64,000 nucleotides of DNA from an uncultured Ruminococcus sp. (GCA_900543095.1 UQQD01000008.1:1-64000); one strand, 5' to 3'. Positions 1 through 8,718 are shown, numbered from the stretch's first letter. Made by a program: numbers and translations. The notes: a model not told the origin generated them from the sequence alone.

Positions 1-629
1 AATTATATCTCTTAGAGAACTTGCCAAGCAACCAAGAAATGATTATCACGGCATTGCTACGCACCTATGGCGGACTATTTACCGACTACGTATATATCAG
101 CGAAAACCTGATAGCACAAATGTGCGATATCAGCGTACAGCAGGTTTACATGACTCTAAAGAATCTTTCTTCACGCCATATCGTAGATTTCATACCACAA
201 CGCAAGACACCGTATATCACCTATACTAGACAAAGAGAAGATGGCAACCGCATCATCATACCGAAATCTGTATGGGAAGATAGAAAAGAACAATATACCA
301 AACGCATTAAAAGCGTTATCACTTATGCCAATAATGATATTGTTTGCCGCTCCAGACAACTTCTACGCTACTTCGGTGAAGAAACCCGAAAAGACTGTGG
401 ACATTGTGATGTTTGCCAGGAAAACAGCAAATCTCGCAATATAGATGACGAATTAAACAACATATCAGAACAGATACTGAATATGCTTTCAGATAAACAA
501 ATACATGATATACAAGAGTTAAGACTAATCAAAGCTCCAACTCAGATGATCAACAAGGCTGTGAGATCATTAATAGCAGAAAATATCGTCATAACAGACA
601 AATTCGACTTTTGGTTAGGAAAGAATTAA
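1..629 (+). CDS. recQ: RecQ-type DNA helicase, C-terminal part (5' end cut by window edge)
   Basis: The frame is open to the window edge, so this is the 3' part of a longer gene; the TTG at 21 is not a real start. The visible part covers the winged-helix and zinc-binding regions of an ATP-dependent 3'-5' DNA helicase used in recombination and repair. Four cysteines in the pattern C-x16-C-x2-C-x2-C (residues 109, 126, 129, 132 counted from position 21) match the RecQ zinc site, around the motif CRSRQLLRYFGEE. The stretch ISENLIA, the zinc-site context and the short C-terminal domain without HRDC resemble Bacteroidetes RecQ proteins, and codon use is more A-rich than in the genes beyond 1742. 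The taxonomic reading is from memory of the family, not from a search. Confidence 0.8.
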   Translation, partial: LYLLENLPSNQEMIITALLRTYGGLFTDYVYISENLIAQMCDISVQQVYMTLKNLSSRHIVDFIPQRKTPYITYTRQREDGNRIIIPKSVWEDRKEQYTKRIKSVITYANNDIVCRSRQLLRYFGEETRKDCGHCDVCQENSKSRNIDDELNNISEQILNMLSDKQIHDIQELRLIKAPTQMINKAVRSLIAENIVITDKFDFWLGKN

Positions 630-670
630 TTGAGATTCTAAATCAGAAAGAACAACAAGAGCAAATTTGA

Positions 671-1300
671 AAGATTGAAAAAACATTTAATAAAAAAGGA
701 GTAAGGCTGTTAATTCTATTTACTGCGGCAGCAGCGGTGATAACACTATTTAACATATTTATGTTTCCTTATATCATAAAATTGTCTGCGACTTCCTCAA
801 AATTAGTGAATGCTTCGGCTGACGAATTAGATATAAAAAAAACGAATGAGATTTTGGGCAGTGTAATACCGAAAAATGTTGCAATAGATAACGCAGAAGC
901 CTCGTTAAGTAAGGAGAAGAGCATTTCAAAGTGCTTTGATATTGAAAATGCGGAAGTATTTGCAAATTATGTGTATGATAATCCGATTTTGGATCAACCG
1001 TTATGGATAGTAATTTTTAAAAATACATATAACGATTATACATATGAGTTTCCAAAAGAGTGCGTTGATAAAATTTCCGAATCCGCATGGCGTGCAGGGG
1101 TTGTTTGGAAGGATCAGGACGGAAATGTTTTTGCACATTATGATTATTATTCAGAATATCAAGTTGTAGAGATTGATGCAACAACAGGTGATTATCTCGG
1201 TTATATAAAACTGAATGCAGAAGCTTATGATGATGAAAAAAATATAGCAGAATGGTTAAAAGAAAAATATAACCTAAGTTTTGACTTTCTTATCAGTTGA
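671..1300 (+). CDS. hypothetical membrane-anchored protein with PepSY-like tail, 5' end probably frameshifted
   Basis: The frame is open from 671 with no ATG, GTG or TTG before GTG 701; GTG 737 lies inside the hydrophobic segment. Read from 671 the product has a basic start, one membrane helix (LLILFTAAAAVITLF onward), then about 170 soluble, probably extracytoplasmic residues. Near the end, YQVVEIDATTGDYLGYI resembles PepSY/YpeB repeats. A better beginning (TTG 675, residues LKKHLIKK) lies in another frame and would join this one if the A-run at 692-697 had one more base, so a frameshift or sequencing error is likely. No homologue recognised with confidence and no operon partner. Confidence 0.5.
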   Translation, partial: KIEKTFNKKGVRLLILFTAAAAVITLFNIFMFPYIIKLSATSSKLVNASADELDIKKTNEILGSVIPKNVAIDNAEASLSKEKSISKCFDIENAEVFANYVYDNPILDQPLWIVIFKNTYNDYTYEFPKECVDKISESAWRAGVVWKDQDGNVFAHYDYYSEYQVVEIDATTGDYLGYIKLNAEAYDDEKNIAEWLKEKYNLSFDFLIS

Positions 1301-1364
1301 TTTTTATTTGATGAAGCTTGGCTCTACTTTGCGTAGGTAGCATTATATCTTAAAATGCTTTATA

Positions 1365-1474
1365 ATCTAAGTGCAAAATGTCCCCGCCACTCAGGCGGCG
1401 GGGGACATTTCGGAATTTCAGTGGGAGTTATATTCTCCCACTGAAGCCCGGAGGAGCTAACGCTCCCTTGCACT
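1365..1474. repeat. MITE-like hairpin element, copy 1
   Basis: About 110 bp opening with ATCTAAGTGCAAA (1365-1377) and closing with an eroded inverted copy (TTGCACT, 1468-1474). It holds three stem-loops: CCCCGCC/GGCGG near 1381-1402, CAGTGGGAG/CTCCCACTG around 1420-1444, and GGAGC/GCTCC around 1453-1466. It aligns along its length with copy 2 at 1536-1650. The plus-frame ORF over it reads only through hairpins and is not a gene. Confidence 0.7.
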
Positions 1475-1480
1475 GTTTGC

Positions 1481-1532
1481 AATCGGTCGCAAGCTCTGCT
1501 CCTTGCAAGCAAAGCAGAGCATTGCTCCGATT
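1481..1532. repeat. long imperfect hairpin between the two MITE-like copies
   Basis: Outer arms AATCGG (1481-1486) and CCGATT (1527-1532) enclose inner arms GCTCTGCT (1493-1500) and AGCAGAGC (1513-1520), giving a nearly perfect stem of about 20 bp around a loop holding the palindrome CTTGCAAG. It sits where the right terminal repeat of copy 1 decays, so it may be a second element inserted there. No coding capacity. Confidence 0.65.
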
Positions 1533-1535
1533 TAA

Positions 1536-1650
1536 ATCTAAGTGCAAATTTCCCCTGTCACTCAGGCGGCGTGGAACATTTCGGAATTTCAGAGGTAGTT
1601 ATATTCTCTCACTGAAACCCAAAGGAGCTAACGCTCCTTTGCACTTAGAT
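1536..1650. repeat. MITE-like hairpin element, copy 2, with intact terminal inverted repeats
   Basis: The 115-bp element is bounded by perfect 13-bp terminal inverted repeats, ATCTAAGTGCAAA at 1536-1548 and TTTGCACTTAGAT at 1638-1650. Inside, CTCAGGCGGCG, CATTTCGGAATTTCAG, GTTATATTCTC and GGAGCTAACGCTCC match copy 1 in the same order. No transposase is encoded, so the element would need a partner in trans. No clear target-site duplication is visible. Confidence 0.75.
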
Positions 1651-1658
1651 ATTACATC

Positions 1659-1696
1659 AAAAAGGACAGCAAGCATAAATTTGCCTGCTGTCCTTT
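1659..1696 (-). terminator. stem-loop terminator of the DUF6270-like gene
   Basis: AAAGGACAGCA and TGCTGTCCTTT pair around a short loop, 45 bp past the stop codon of the minus-strand gene ending at 1742. On the minus strand the stem is followed by T-rich sequence (TTTTTGATG), fitting a rho-independent terminator. Confidence 0.7.
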
Positions 1697-1741
1697 GTAA
1701 TAATACTGTTGATGAAAGCAAATTGCACTCTGTTTGTTCGG

Positions 1742-3829
1742 CTAATCAGCCGAATTTGCCGAAATTCCGCAGCTTTTCAGCTCTTTATCAAGCTCACTGT
1801 CAAGATTATCCGAATCATAGAGCTTTTGCAGGAGCTTAAAGTTGTTTTCAATTTGCTTACAGCTCAACTTAACCGCAATTTTGTCCTGCCAAAATTTAAA
1901 GATCCTGCCTAACTCTTCCTCGCCGTTGCCTGCTTTTTTGAATCTTATAATTCTGTTAAGGCGTGTAGCTGTTGTGTATTTGTCAAAGATTTTCTTGTCG
2001 GAATTGTTTTTGATGATTTCAAGCACGATTTTTGCTTCTTCAAGATAACATTCATCTTCATAGTGTGCAGGGCTGAGCGAAACCACGGAGCAGTCCGAGG
2101 ACAAAAATTGATCGTTTATGTTGATGTACCTACAGCCTGTGTAGTCGCAAAATGCCTTTTCAAACCGCTTGCACTTTTCGTTTTTTGCTGAGCTTGCCTC
2201 CTCATTGCGGTAGTGCATAATTTTATCGGTGTCATCAACTTTTAAAAATTGCCGCAAAGATGAAACAAGAATTATCCTGTCTTGATAAATGTCGGTCAAC
2301 AAATCGGCAAACTTCTTTATTTCCTCGATAATCGTGTTCTCATCGTATTCGTCGCAGATAACAACCTTTTCACGCTTCAGCTTGTTAATGTAGCCGCCTG
2401 CCGAGCCGATTGGCTTTTTGCCAATCAAAAACGCAGTCAGTTCAATGAGTGTAAACAGATCAATCACAACCCACCGTGCGGGGTTTTTGCCCAAATAGTC
2501 TTTTAAGCCGCACTCAGCCTGCAGCTTAATCATTCTGTCCGTCCAAATTGCGTCATTTAGCTTGGATTTGTCGTACTCCTCTTTGATGTCGGTAAAAACA
2601 GGCATATAATGGAAAGCGTAGTTGTTTACGGCAAAATTACTTTCGTCAAAATTAAAGATAAATCTCGAAATGCAGGTTCCGACTACATCAATCGGAATCG
2701 GCATTTCTTTTATTGTATTGTTGTGATAGACCTCGCCGTAGTTGTCGTAAGTTATCTGCTTCGGGAACTGAAGAGAGCTTTTCTCTCTGATATATTTCAA
2801 AAGCTGCGGAATCATAATTTTGTTTTTAAAAATCAGGTCAAGGTCAATTCCTGAGACGCTCGGATTGCTTTCGGCATTCAAAAACGCCTTGTAGGTGTTA
2901 AGAAAATCGCCCGATAACAGCTTTAATTTCAGCATACCGAGCTTGCCCTCGCTGTTGTGCAACGCAACAAACTTATCCGAATTTTCTTTTACAAACTTTT
3001 CGGGACACGCCATAAGGAACCTGTCCCTTGTGTCCTCGACCGATAAAAACGTTTCCAAAAAATGCTTATTGAGCGTTGTGCAGTAGCGTGCGTAACGCTC
3101 TACGCACAAGCTATAGTCGGGAAGGCGGCAAAAGCTTTTTCCGTTCAAAAGTGCGGCAAAGTCTTTTTTAGCTTCAAAATAATATTCACTCTCAAGCCCG
3201 TAGCGGTCAATGTTTGCGCCCAAGGGCTTTTTGCAAAAATAAAACTTACATTTGTCATAATAAGAGCATTTTGTAATGTCAACAAACCTTTTTTCAAAAT
3301 GTAAGTACCACTTGTTGTCCTTAAAAGGTTTGGGAAGCTTGCGGACACGGCGTCCCACAGCATAAAATTTGGGAACACAGGAGCAGAGCAAAACGATATT
3401 TTTATCGCTGAAATACTTTAAAACAGTGTTTGCAAAGCTGTCAAAAACACGGTAGAACATATTATAATCGTTTTGAAGCGGAGAAATCAGCTTATCTCTG
3501 TTTTCCGCATAAAACGCATCTTTGTTATTGGGTTGGTCGGTGTAAAACCTGTTGTCGATGTTGAGCAGATCTGCTATAATTCTTTGCAGGTCAACAAATA
3601 TATAATCGGCTTTGTTTTTATTTAAAAAGCCGTTAAAATCATTGTTTGCATCATACCTAAGCCTCAGTGTAAGCCTGGTCTTAGGTACATTTTTTATTCT
3701 TTCGCTTTCACCTAAACTGAACGGTGATAATCCAAAATATTTATCAACAATTTTATATTCATCAAAGCAGCCGTTGTCAAGATGCGCTCTCAACGCTTTG
3801 CCGCCGACAAGCAGAACTTTTTTCTTCAT
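1742..3829 (-). CDS. tandem DUF6270-like (SGNH-type) protein of unknown function
   Basis: A 695-residue protein from ATG 3829, which lies 9 nt after AAGGAG; ATG 3835 is closer than ideal and the longer frame to 3988 runs into the upstream gene. Two similar halves are visible. The first starts KVLLVGGKALR and has ADYIFVDLQRIIADLL. The second (about residues 380-610) has DVVGTCISRFIF, ARWVVIDLFTLIE and ends with the SLSPAHYEDE block. The GTCxSR start and late His block fit DUF6270, a family often seen near surface-polysaccharide genes. The first half lacks the GTCxSR residues and may be inactive. It follows the V-ATPase D gene after about 75 bp on the same strand and may be a read-through passenger. 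Function unknown. Confidence 0.7.
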   Translation of the reverse strand: MKKKVLLVGGKALRAHLDNGCFDEYKIVDKYFGLSPFSLGESERIKNVPKTRLTLRLRYDANNDFNGFLNKNKADYIFVDLQRIIADLLNIDNRFYTDQPNNKDAFYAENRDKLISPLQNDYNMFYRVFDSFANTVLKYFSDKNIVLLCSCVPKFYAVGRRVRKLPKPFKDNKWYLHFEKRFVDITKCSYYDKCKFYFCKKPLGANIDRYGLESEYYFEAKKDFAALLNGKSFCRLPDYSLCVERYARYCTTLNKHFLETFLSVEDTRDRFLMACPEKFVKENSDKFVALHNSEGKLGMLKLKLLSGDFLNTYKAFLNAESNPSVSGIDLDLIFKNKIMIPQLLKYIREKSSLQFPKQITYDNYGEVYHNNTIKEMPIPIDVVGTCISRFIFNFDESNFAVNNYAFHYMPVFTDIKEEYDKSKLNDAIWTDRMIKLQAECGLKDYLGKNPARWVVIDLFTLIELTAFLIGKKPIGSAGGYINKLKREKVVICDEYDENTIIEEIKKFADLLTDIYQDRIILVSSLRQFLKVDDTDKIMHYRNEEASSAKNEKCKRFEKAFCDYTGCRYININDQFLSSDCSVVSLSPAHYEDECYLEEAKIVLEIIKNNSDKKIFDKYTTATRLNRIIRFKKAGNGEEELGRIFKFWQDKIAVKLSCKQIENNFKLLQKLYDSDNLDSELDKELKSCGISANSAD

Positions 3830-3908
3830 CTGCATTTTCTCCTTATATATAAAAATATCAGAGCAACAAGCAACCCAAAATTGCTTGTTGCCCGACAACA
3901 TCAATAAA

Positions 3909-4541
3909 TTATGCGCTTTCGCTGTCTTTTTGTTTAGTCCTCTTGATAACCTTAAGACGGCTGAATTCCTCTCTGTCTTTTTCGTCAAGAGCGTCGGAGA
4001 TGAATTTTACTGTTTCCTCAAATTTCGGAATCATAATGTTTTTAAGCGCATTTGCACGTTTCTGCGTTTTCTTTATCGAATCCGCAAGTCTGTAAACACT
4101 GTTTTCAATCTGAGCAAGCTCCACCGTAAGGTATTTTACCTCGGTGAACTTGTTGTATGCATTATCAATAGCCGAATTCGTTGTGCGAAGTCCGTAGTGC
4201 AAAAAATAGTGCTGTTTGTGATCTTCAATAGTCAAAATCGGAATTTCAACACCCATAACGCTTCTTGAATCCATTTCCAACGAGTTTTCAATGGGGATAG
4301 AGTTAGAAATATCCTCACAAAAGCCGTTTGTTACGTTTGCGGTCTGCAAAGCGATATATGCCTCTTCATATGCACTGTCGATTTTTTGCTGAATAGCGTT
4401 TGCTTTTTCAATCAGCGTCATCATTTCCCTGATAAGAATGTTACGCTTTCTGTCAAGCAGCTCATAGCCGTTTTTGGCAAGTGAAAGCGATTTTTTAGTA
4501 TTCATCAAGTTACCTTTGGTAGGTACAGCCTGAGCAGCCAT
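3909..4541 (-). CDS. atpD: V-type ATP synthase subunit D
   Basis: 210 residues forming the central-stalk coiled coil that couples the A3B3 head to the membrane ring. The N-terminus has the family pattern VPTKGNLMNTKKSLSLAKNGYELLDRKRNIL, split here by residues as PTKGNLM and LLDRKRNILI, followed by long heptad-rich helices and a basic C-terminal tail. Length is normal for subunit D. The ATG follows AAAGGAG by 7 nt and sits just after the B gene, the usual last position of V-ATPase operons. Confidence 0.93.
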   Translation of the reverse strand: MAAQAVPTKGNLMNTKKSLSLAKNGYELLDRKRNILIREMMTLIEKANAIQQKIDSAYEEAYIALQTANVTNGFCEDISNSIPIENSLEMDSRSVMGVEIPILTIEDHKQHYFLHYGLRTTNSAIDNAYNKFTEVKYLTVELAQIENSVYRLADSIKKTQKRANALKNIMIPKFEETVKFISDALDEKDREEFSRLKVIKRTKQKDSESA

Positions 4542-4559
4542 TTACATTCTCCTTTCGGC

Positions 4560-5936
4560 TTATTGACCCTTGTAGTATTGGTCAAGAACAGCGTCGTCAA
4601 CACGGTCAAGCTCTGATCTCGGAAGCGTTGAAAGCAGCTCCCAGCCCAAATCAAGGCTCTGTTCAATGCTTCTGTTTTCATTAAAGCCCTGATTTACAAA
4701 TTTGTTCTCAAACAGCTTGCCGAATTCAATATACTTTTTGTCAATAGGCGAAAGCTCTTCTTCACCGATAACCGAAGCAAGCGATCTTGCGTCAATAACC
4801 TTTGCGTACGACGCAAAAAGCTGGTTTGCAAGCGCCTGATGATCCGCTCTTGTGTAGCCCTCGCCGATACCGTCCTTCATAAGACGTGAAAGCGACGGCA
4901 AAACGCTTACGGGCGGATAGAATCCCTGTCCCTGCAAGGTACGGTCAAGAACTATCTGACCCTCGGTAATATAACCTGTAAGGTCGGGGATAGGGTGGGT
5001 GATGTCGTCGTTAGGCATCGTGAGAATCGGAATCTGAGTAACAGAACCGGAATGACCTTTTATCATACCCGCACGCTCATAAAGAGAAGCAAGGTCAGAA
5101 TAAAGATAGCCGGGATAACCCTTTCTGCCGGGAATTTCACCTTTTGAGGATGAGAACTCACGAAGAGCCTCGGCATAAGAAGTCATATCCGTCATAATAA
5201 CAAGAATGTGCATATCAAGCTCAAATGCAAGATATTCGGCAATAGTCAGAGCGCATCTCGGAGTAAGTGTTCTTTCGATGATAGGGTCGTTTGAAAGGTT
5301 TAAGAGCATAACAACTCTTGAAAGAACGCCGCTTTCTTCAAAGCTCTTTCTGAAATACTCCGCAACGTCCTTCTGAACACCCATTGCGGCAAAAACAACG
5401 CCGAAGTTTGTGCTGTCTGCGCCGCTGATTTTAGCCTGACGAACAATCTGAACAGCCAAGTCGTTATGCGTCATACCTGAGCCGGAAAAGATAGGAAGCT
5501 TCTGACCGCGGATAAGCGTCATAAGCGTGTCTATTGTAGAAATACCCGTGTTGATATAGTTTTTCGGATATACACGGGAAACGGGATTGATAGGCGTGCC
5601 GTTGATGTTGGCTTTTTTAACGGGGAAGATGTCGCCCAAGCCGTCGATAGGCTTACCCGAACCGCTCAGCACACGGCCGATAATTTCGGGGGATAGCGGC
5701 ATTTCCATAGGGTGACCCGTAAGTCTTGTTTTTGTGTTTTTAAGGCTGATACGTCTTGTGCCCTCAAAAACCTGAACAACGATTTTTTCGCCCTCAATCT
5801 GAACGACACGTCCCTGACGAACAGTGCCGTTATCAAGCTTGATGTCAACGATTTCTTCGTTGGAAACGCCCTTAACGCCGTCCATTACGATAAGCGAGCC
5901 GTTGATCTCTTTTACGCCTACATAATCAATAATCAT
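4560..5936 (-). CDS. atpB: V-type ATP synthase subunit B
   Basis: 458 residues, the non-catalytic nucleotide-binding subunit of the V1 head. Visible family blocks are NTGISTIDTL, RGQKLPIFSGSGMTHNDLA, where the P-loop is replaced by SGSGMTHN as expected for B, and REFSSSKGEIPGRKGYPGYLYSDLA. No Walker A lysine is present, which separates it from subunit A. ATG follows AAGGAGG by about 10 nt. It lies 15 bp after the A gene, so A and B are co-translated as an A3B3 pair. Confidence 0.95.
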   Translation of the reverse strand: MIIDYVGVKEINGSLIVMDGVKGVSNEEIVDIKLDNGTVRQGRVVQIEGEKIVVQVFEGTRRISLKNTKTRLTGHPMEMPLSPEIIGRVLSGSGKPIDGLGDIFPVKKANINGTPINPVSRVYPKNYINTGISTIDTLMTLIRGQKLPIFSGSGMTHNDLAVQIVRQAKISGADSTNFGVVFAAMGVQKDVAEYFRKSFEESGVLSRVVMLLNLSNDPIIERTLTPRCALTIAEYLAFELDMHILVIMTDMTSYAEALREFSSSKGEIPGRKGYPGYLYSDLASLYERAGMIKGHSGSVTQIPILTMPNDDITHPIPDLTGYITEGQIVLDRTLQGQGFYPPVSVLPSLSRLMKDGIGEGYTRADHQALANQLFASYAKVIDARSLASVIGEEELSPIDKKYIEFGKLFENKFVNQGFNENRSIEQSLDLGWELLSTLPRSELDRVDDAVLDQYYKGQ

Positions 5937-5951
5937 AATTGCGTTTCCTCC

Positions 5952-7709
5952 TTACTTAATAAGCTCTGCAAGCTTTTCATCAATTTCTTTGATATAATCG
6001 TCAAACATTTCCGGCTTGCTGTTCGGAATGTCGTATTTCATTTTTGTCAGCTTGTCAAAAAGTCCGAGCGCAAGGATTTTTGAAAGCGGAATTTCCTTGG
6101 CAACGATCTCTTTTGACCTTGCGTGAAGATGAAGTATTGTTTTCATCATCAGCTTTTGCTTTTCAAGCGGAACAAACGTATCGTCGGCGTGGAAAGCGTT
6201 TTGCTGTAAGAAGCCTACACGAATGGCTCTTGCCGTTTCGATAACCAGCTTTTGGTCGTCGGGCAATACGTCCGAGCCGATAAGCTTAACAATTTCCATA
6301 AGCGAGTTTTCTTCCTGGAGAAGTGCGCTTATTTTGTTTCTGTATTCAACAAACTCGTCGCCCAAGTTTTCCTTAAACCAGGGGTCAAGGTCGTTGAAAT
6401 ATTCGCTGTAGCTCTGAATCCAGTTAATTGCAGGATAGTGTCTTGAATAGGCAAGCGCCTTGTCAAGCGCCCAGAAACAGCGGGTAAAACGCTTGGTGTT
6501 CTGAGTAACAGGCTCGGAAAAGTCCGAACCCTGAGGAGATACGGCGCCGATAAGCGTTACCGAGCCTTCGCCTCCGCTGAGCACCTCTGCACGGCCGCCT
6601 CTTTCATAAAATTCGGCAAGACGTGAGGGAAGATAAGCAGGGAAGCCTTCCTCGGCAGGCATTTCTTCAAGTCGTCCCGAAATCTCACGCAGAGCCTCGG
6701 CCCAACGTGATGTCGAGTCTGCCATCATAGCAACGTGATAGCCCATATCTCTGTAATATTCGCCGAGTGTAATACCTGTATAAATCGAAGCCTCACGAGC
6801 GGCAACCGGCATATTTGAAGTGTTTGCAATAAGCACGGTACGGTCGGTCATAGGACGCTGTGACTTAGGGTCGATAAGCTCCGAGAATTCTTCAAGTACC
6901 TGGCTCATCTCGTTGCCGCGCTCACCGCAGCCGACATAAATAATGATGTCGGCGTCGCACCATTTAGCAAGCTGGTGCTGAGTCATAGTTTTGCCTGTAC
7001 CGAAACCTCCCGGAATAGCGGCGGTTCCGCCCTTGGCAATAGGGAAGAGCGTGTCGATAACACGCTGACCTGTTATAAGCGGCACTGATGAAGTCAGTCT
7101 TTCCTTTACGGGACGTGAAGTTCTGATAGGCCACTGCTGACAAAGAGTAAGCTTGTGTTCGTCGCCGTCGTCGTCTTTAATAACCGCAACTGTGTCAAAC
7201 AGCTTGTATTCGCCGTCGGGCTTTACCTCGGTTATTACGCCTGAAATTGACGGAGGAACCATCAGCCTGTGTTCAATAATCGGAGTTTCGGGCAGGGTGG
7301 CGTAGATTTGACCGCCCTCAAGCCTGTCGCCGACTTTAACTTTCAAAGTTACGTTCCAAAGCTTTTGGTCGTCAAGTGAAGTAACGCTTGCGCCTCGGCT
7401 GATAAACGAACCCGACTGCTCCTCAATAGCCTTAAGAGGACGTTCGATTCCGTCAAAAATATTATCAATGATTCCCGGTCCGAGCAACACGTTCATAGGA
7501 GCACCCGTGCCGGTAACAGGATCTCCGGGTTTTAGTCCCGTAGTTTCCTCATAAACCTGAATTGTTGTAAATTTGTCGGTAATACCGATTACTTCGCCGA
7601 CAAGATTTTGACTGCCGACGTGAACCATTTCCATCATTTCAAAGCAGTCGGCATTTTTAACGGTTACAACAGGACCGTTGATTCCGTAAATAACATTGTT
7701 GTTTTCCAT
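5952..7709 (-). CDS. atpA: V-type ATP synthase subunit A (catalytic)
   Basis: 585 residues from ATG 7709. The upstream ATG at 7718 abuts the AAAGAG site, so the inner ATG is better spaced. It binds and hydrolyses or makes ATP in the V1 head. The Walker A motif GGFGTGKT is at about 234-241; further blocks are CGERGNEM, MADSTSRWAEALREISGRLEEMPAEEG (as shorter pieces MADSTSRWAEALRE and GRLEEMPAEEGFPAYL) and the A-type non-homologous insert with PLITGQRVIDTLFPIAKGG nearby. Full length and no missing catalytic residue seen. The gene belongs to the nine-gene operon between 3909 and 12543. Confidence 0.96.
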   Translation of the reverse strand: MENNNVIYGINGPVVTVKNADCFEMMEMVHVGSQNLVGEVIGITDKFTTIQVYEETTGLKPGDPVTGTGAPMNVLLGPGIIDNIFDGIERPLKAIEEQSGSFISRGASVTSLDDQKLWNVTLKVKVGDRLEGGQIYATLPETPIIEHRLMVPPSISGVITEVKPDGEYKLFDTVAVIKDDDGDEHKLTLCQQWPIRTSRPVKERLTSSVPLITGQRVIDTLFPIAKGGTAAIPGGFGTGKTMTQHQLAKWCDADIIIYVGCGERGNEMSQVLEEFSELIDPKSQRPMTDRTVLIANTSNMPVAAREASIYTGITLGEYYRDMGYHVAMMADSTSRWAEALREISGRLEEMPAEEGFPAYLPSRLAEFYERGGRAEVLSGGEGSVTLIGAVSPQGSDFSEPVTQNTKRFTRCFWALDKALAYSRHYPAINWIQSYSEYFNDLDPWFKENLGDEFVEYRNKISALLQEENSLMEIVKLIGSDVLPDDQKLVIETARAIRVGFLQQNAFHADDTFVPLEKQKLMMKTILHLHARSKEIVAKEIPLSKILALGLFDKLTKMKYDIPNSKPEMFDDYIKEIDEKLAELIK

Positions 7710-7736
7710 ATTAATCATCTCTTTCGGTATCAGTTA

Positions 7737-8330
7737 TCAAAGCACGCTGAGTTTTGAATTTTCAATAAACCATTCTTTTTGGTCAGCAAGTTTACTGTCG
7801 AGAGTTTCGTCCGCAACAATGTTCAGTTTTTCGCAGTAGCCTTTAATACCGCCGATTTTAACCGACTTGTCTGCTTTAACTTCGGCGCTGCCGCCAAACA
7901 ATGCCTTGATTGATTCGGCTGCGTCCATATCTCTTTGGTTAAGATAAAGCTCACAGCTTTCATTACCGAAAAGAGCTGCGATCTGCTTTGCGCTTTCCGT
8001 CAGCTTTTCGGAATAATCGGATGTTTGAGTGTATTCAATCAGTTTTTCTTTAGCCTTTTCAAAAATCTCGTCGGTCATCTGCACTCTTTCAAGAAACAGC
8101 TTTTTCTGACCGTCCTGAGTTTTCTTTGCAAGGATACCGGTTTGTTCGTTTCTTTTTTCTTCAAGCTTGTCTTTGATGAGCTTTTCGCTGTCAAACTTAG
8201 CTTTTTCCTCGGTTTCCTTTAGTTTTTGTTCTTTTATCTGCTCAACCTCGGAACGCATACTGTTTCTCTGGTCGTCGGCATATTTCAGAATGGCTTTCAG
8301 AAAGTTGTCGGTTTTTGCATTAAGTTCCAT
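7737..8330 (-). CDS. atpE: V-type ATP synthase subunit E
   Basis: 197 residues of peripheral stalk protein. Residues 1-110 are highly charged, with long Glu/Lys/Arg heptads predicting a coiled coil; the C-terminal half forms the globular head-binding part with a GGIKGYCEKLNIVADETLDSKL-like stretch (pieces GGIKGYC and VADETLDSKL). It pairs with the H/G-type subunit encoded at 12235 to make the stator. The sequence is weakly conserved, so the call rests on size, coiled coil and its position between F and A. Confidence 0.85.
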   Translation of the reverse strand: MELNAKTDNFLKAILKYADDQRNSMRSEVEQIKEQKLKETEEKAKFDSEKLIKDKLEEKRNEQTGILAKKTQDGQKKLFLERVQMTDEIFEKAKEKLIEYTQTSDYSEKLTESAKQIAALFGNESCELYLNQRDMDAAESIKALFGGSAEVKADKSVKIGGIKGYCEKLNIVADETLDSKLADQKEWFIENSKLSVL

Positions 8331-8366
8331 ATATATAACCTCACAGCTTCAGCATAAATTCGATCA

Positions 8367-8675
8367 TCAAAGCTTTACGCCGATAGCGTCCTGAACATAT
8401 TTTGTAATGCTGTCCTTGGTGCGTCCGTTTCCGTGACGGTCAGGGATTTCAACAATCAGAGGGCGCTTTTGGTTTAACTTCAGATCATACACCAAATCGG
8501 GGCAAAGCGATACCAAATGCTCCGTCATAAGAATAACGGCAATATCCTCCTTGTTCATAGCCTTTGTAAGCTCGCGGCGAACATCGTCCTCTTCGTGGAC
8601 AACAACGCCCTCAACGCCCGCAAAGCGCATACCCATTTTGGTGTCAACATTATCACTTATCAAATAAAATTTCAT
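8367..8675 (-). CDS. atpF: V-type ATP synthase subunit F
   Basis: 102 residues, a small alpha/beta central-stalk protein that sits on subunit D. Family features seen are FYLISDNVDTKMGMRFAGVEG (pieces ISDNVDTKMG, RFAGVEGV), EEDIAVILMTEHL-like IAVILMTEHL, and RPLIVEIPD. Start ATG follows AAGG by about 10 nt. The gene lies between K and E instead of between C and A, as is common in some other clostridial operons. Confidence 0.92.
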   Translation of the reverse strand: MKFYLISDNVDTKMGMRFAGVEGVVVHEEDDVRRELTKAMNKEDIAVILMTEHLVSLCPDLVYDLKLNQKRPLIVEIPDRHGNGRTKDSITKYVQDAIGVKL

Positions 8676-8718
8676 AATATCAAAACCTTATTGTTTTCGC
8701 CAAAACAGCGTAGAATTA

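Noticed and set aside
1378..1839. Plus-strand ORF of 153 codons over the hairpin repeats
   Set aside because: It translates two copies of the inverted-repeat element (same peptide twice) and runs into the antisense of the next gene; no ribosome site.
3612..4268. 218-codon plus-strand ORF opposite V-ATPase subunit D and the DUF6270-like gene
   Set aside because: Antisense to two well-supported genes, Phe/Leu-rich shadow composition.
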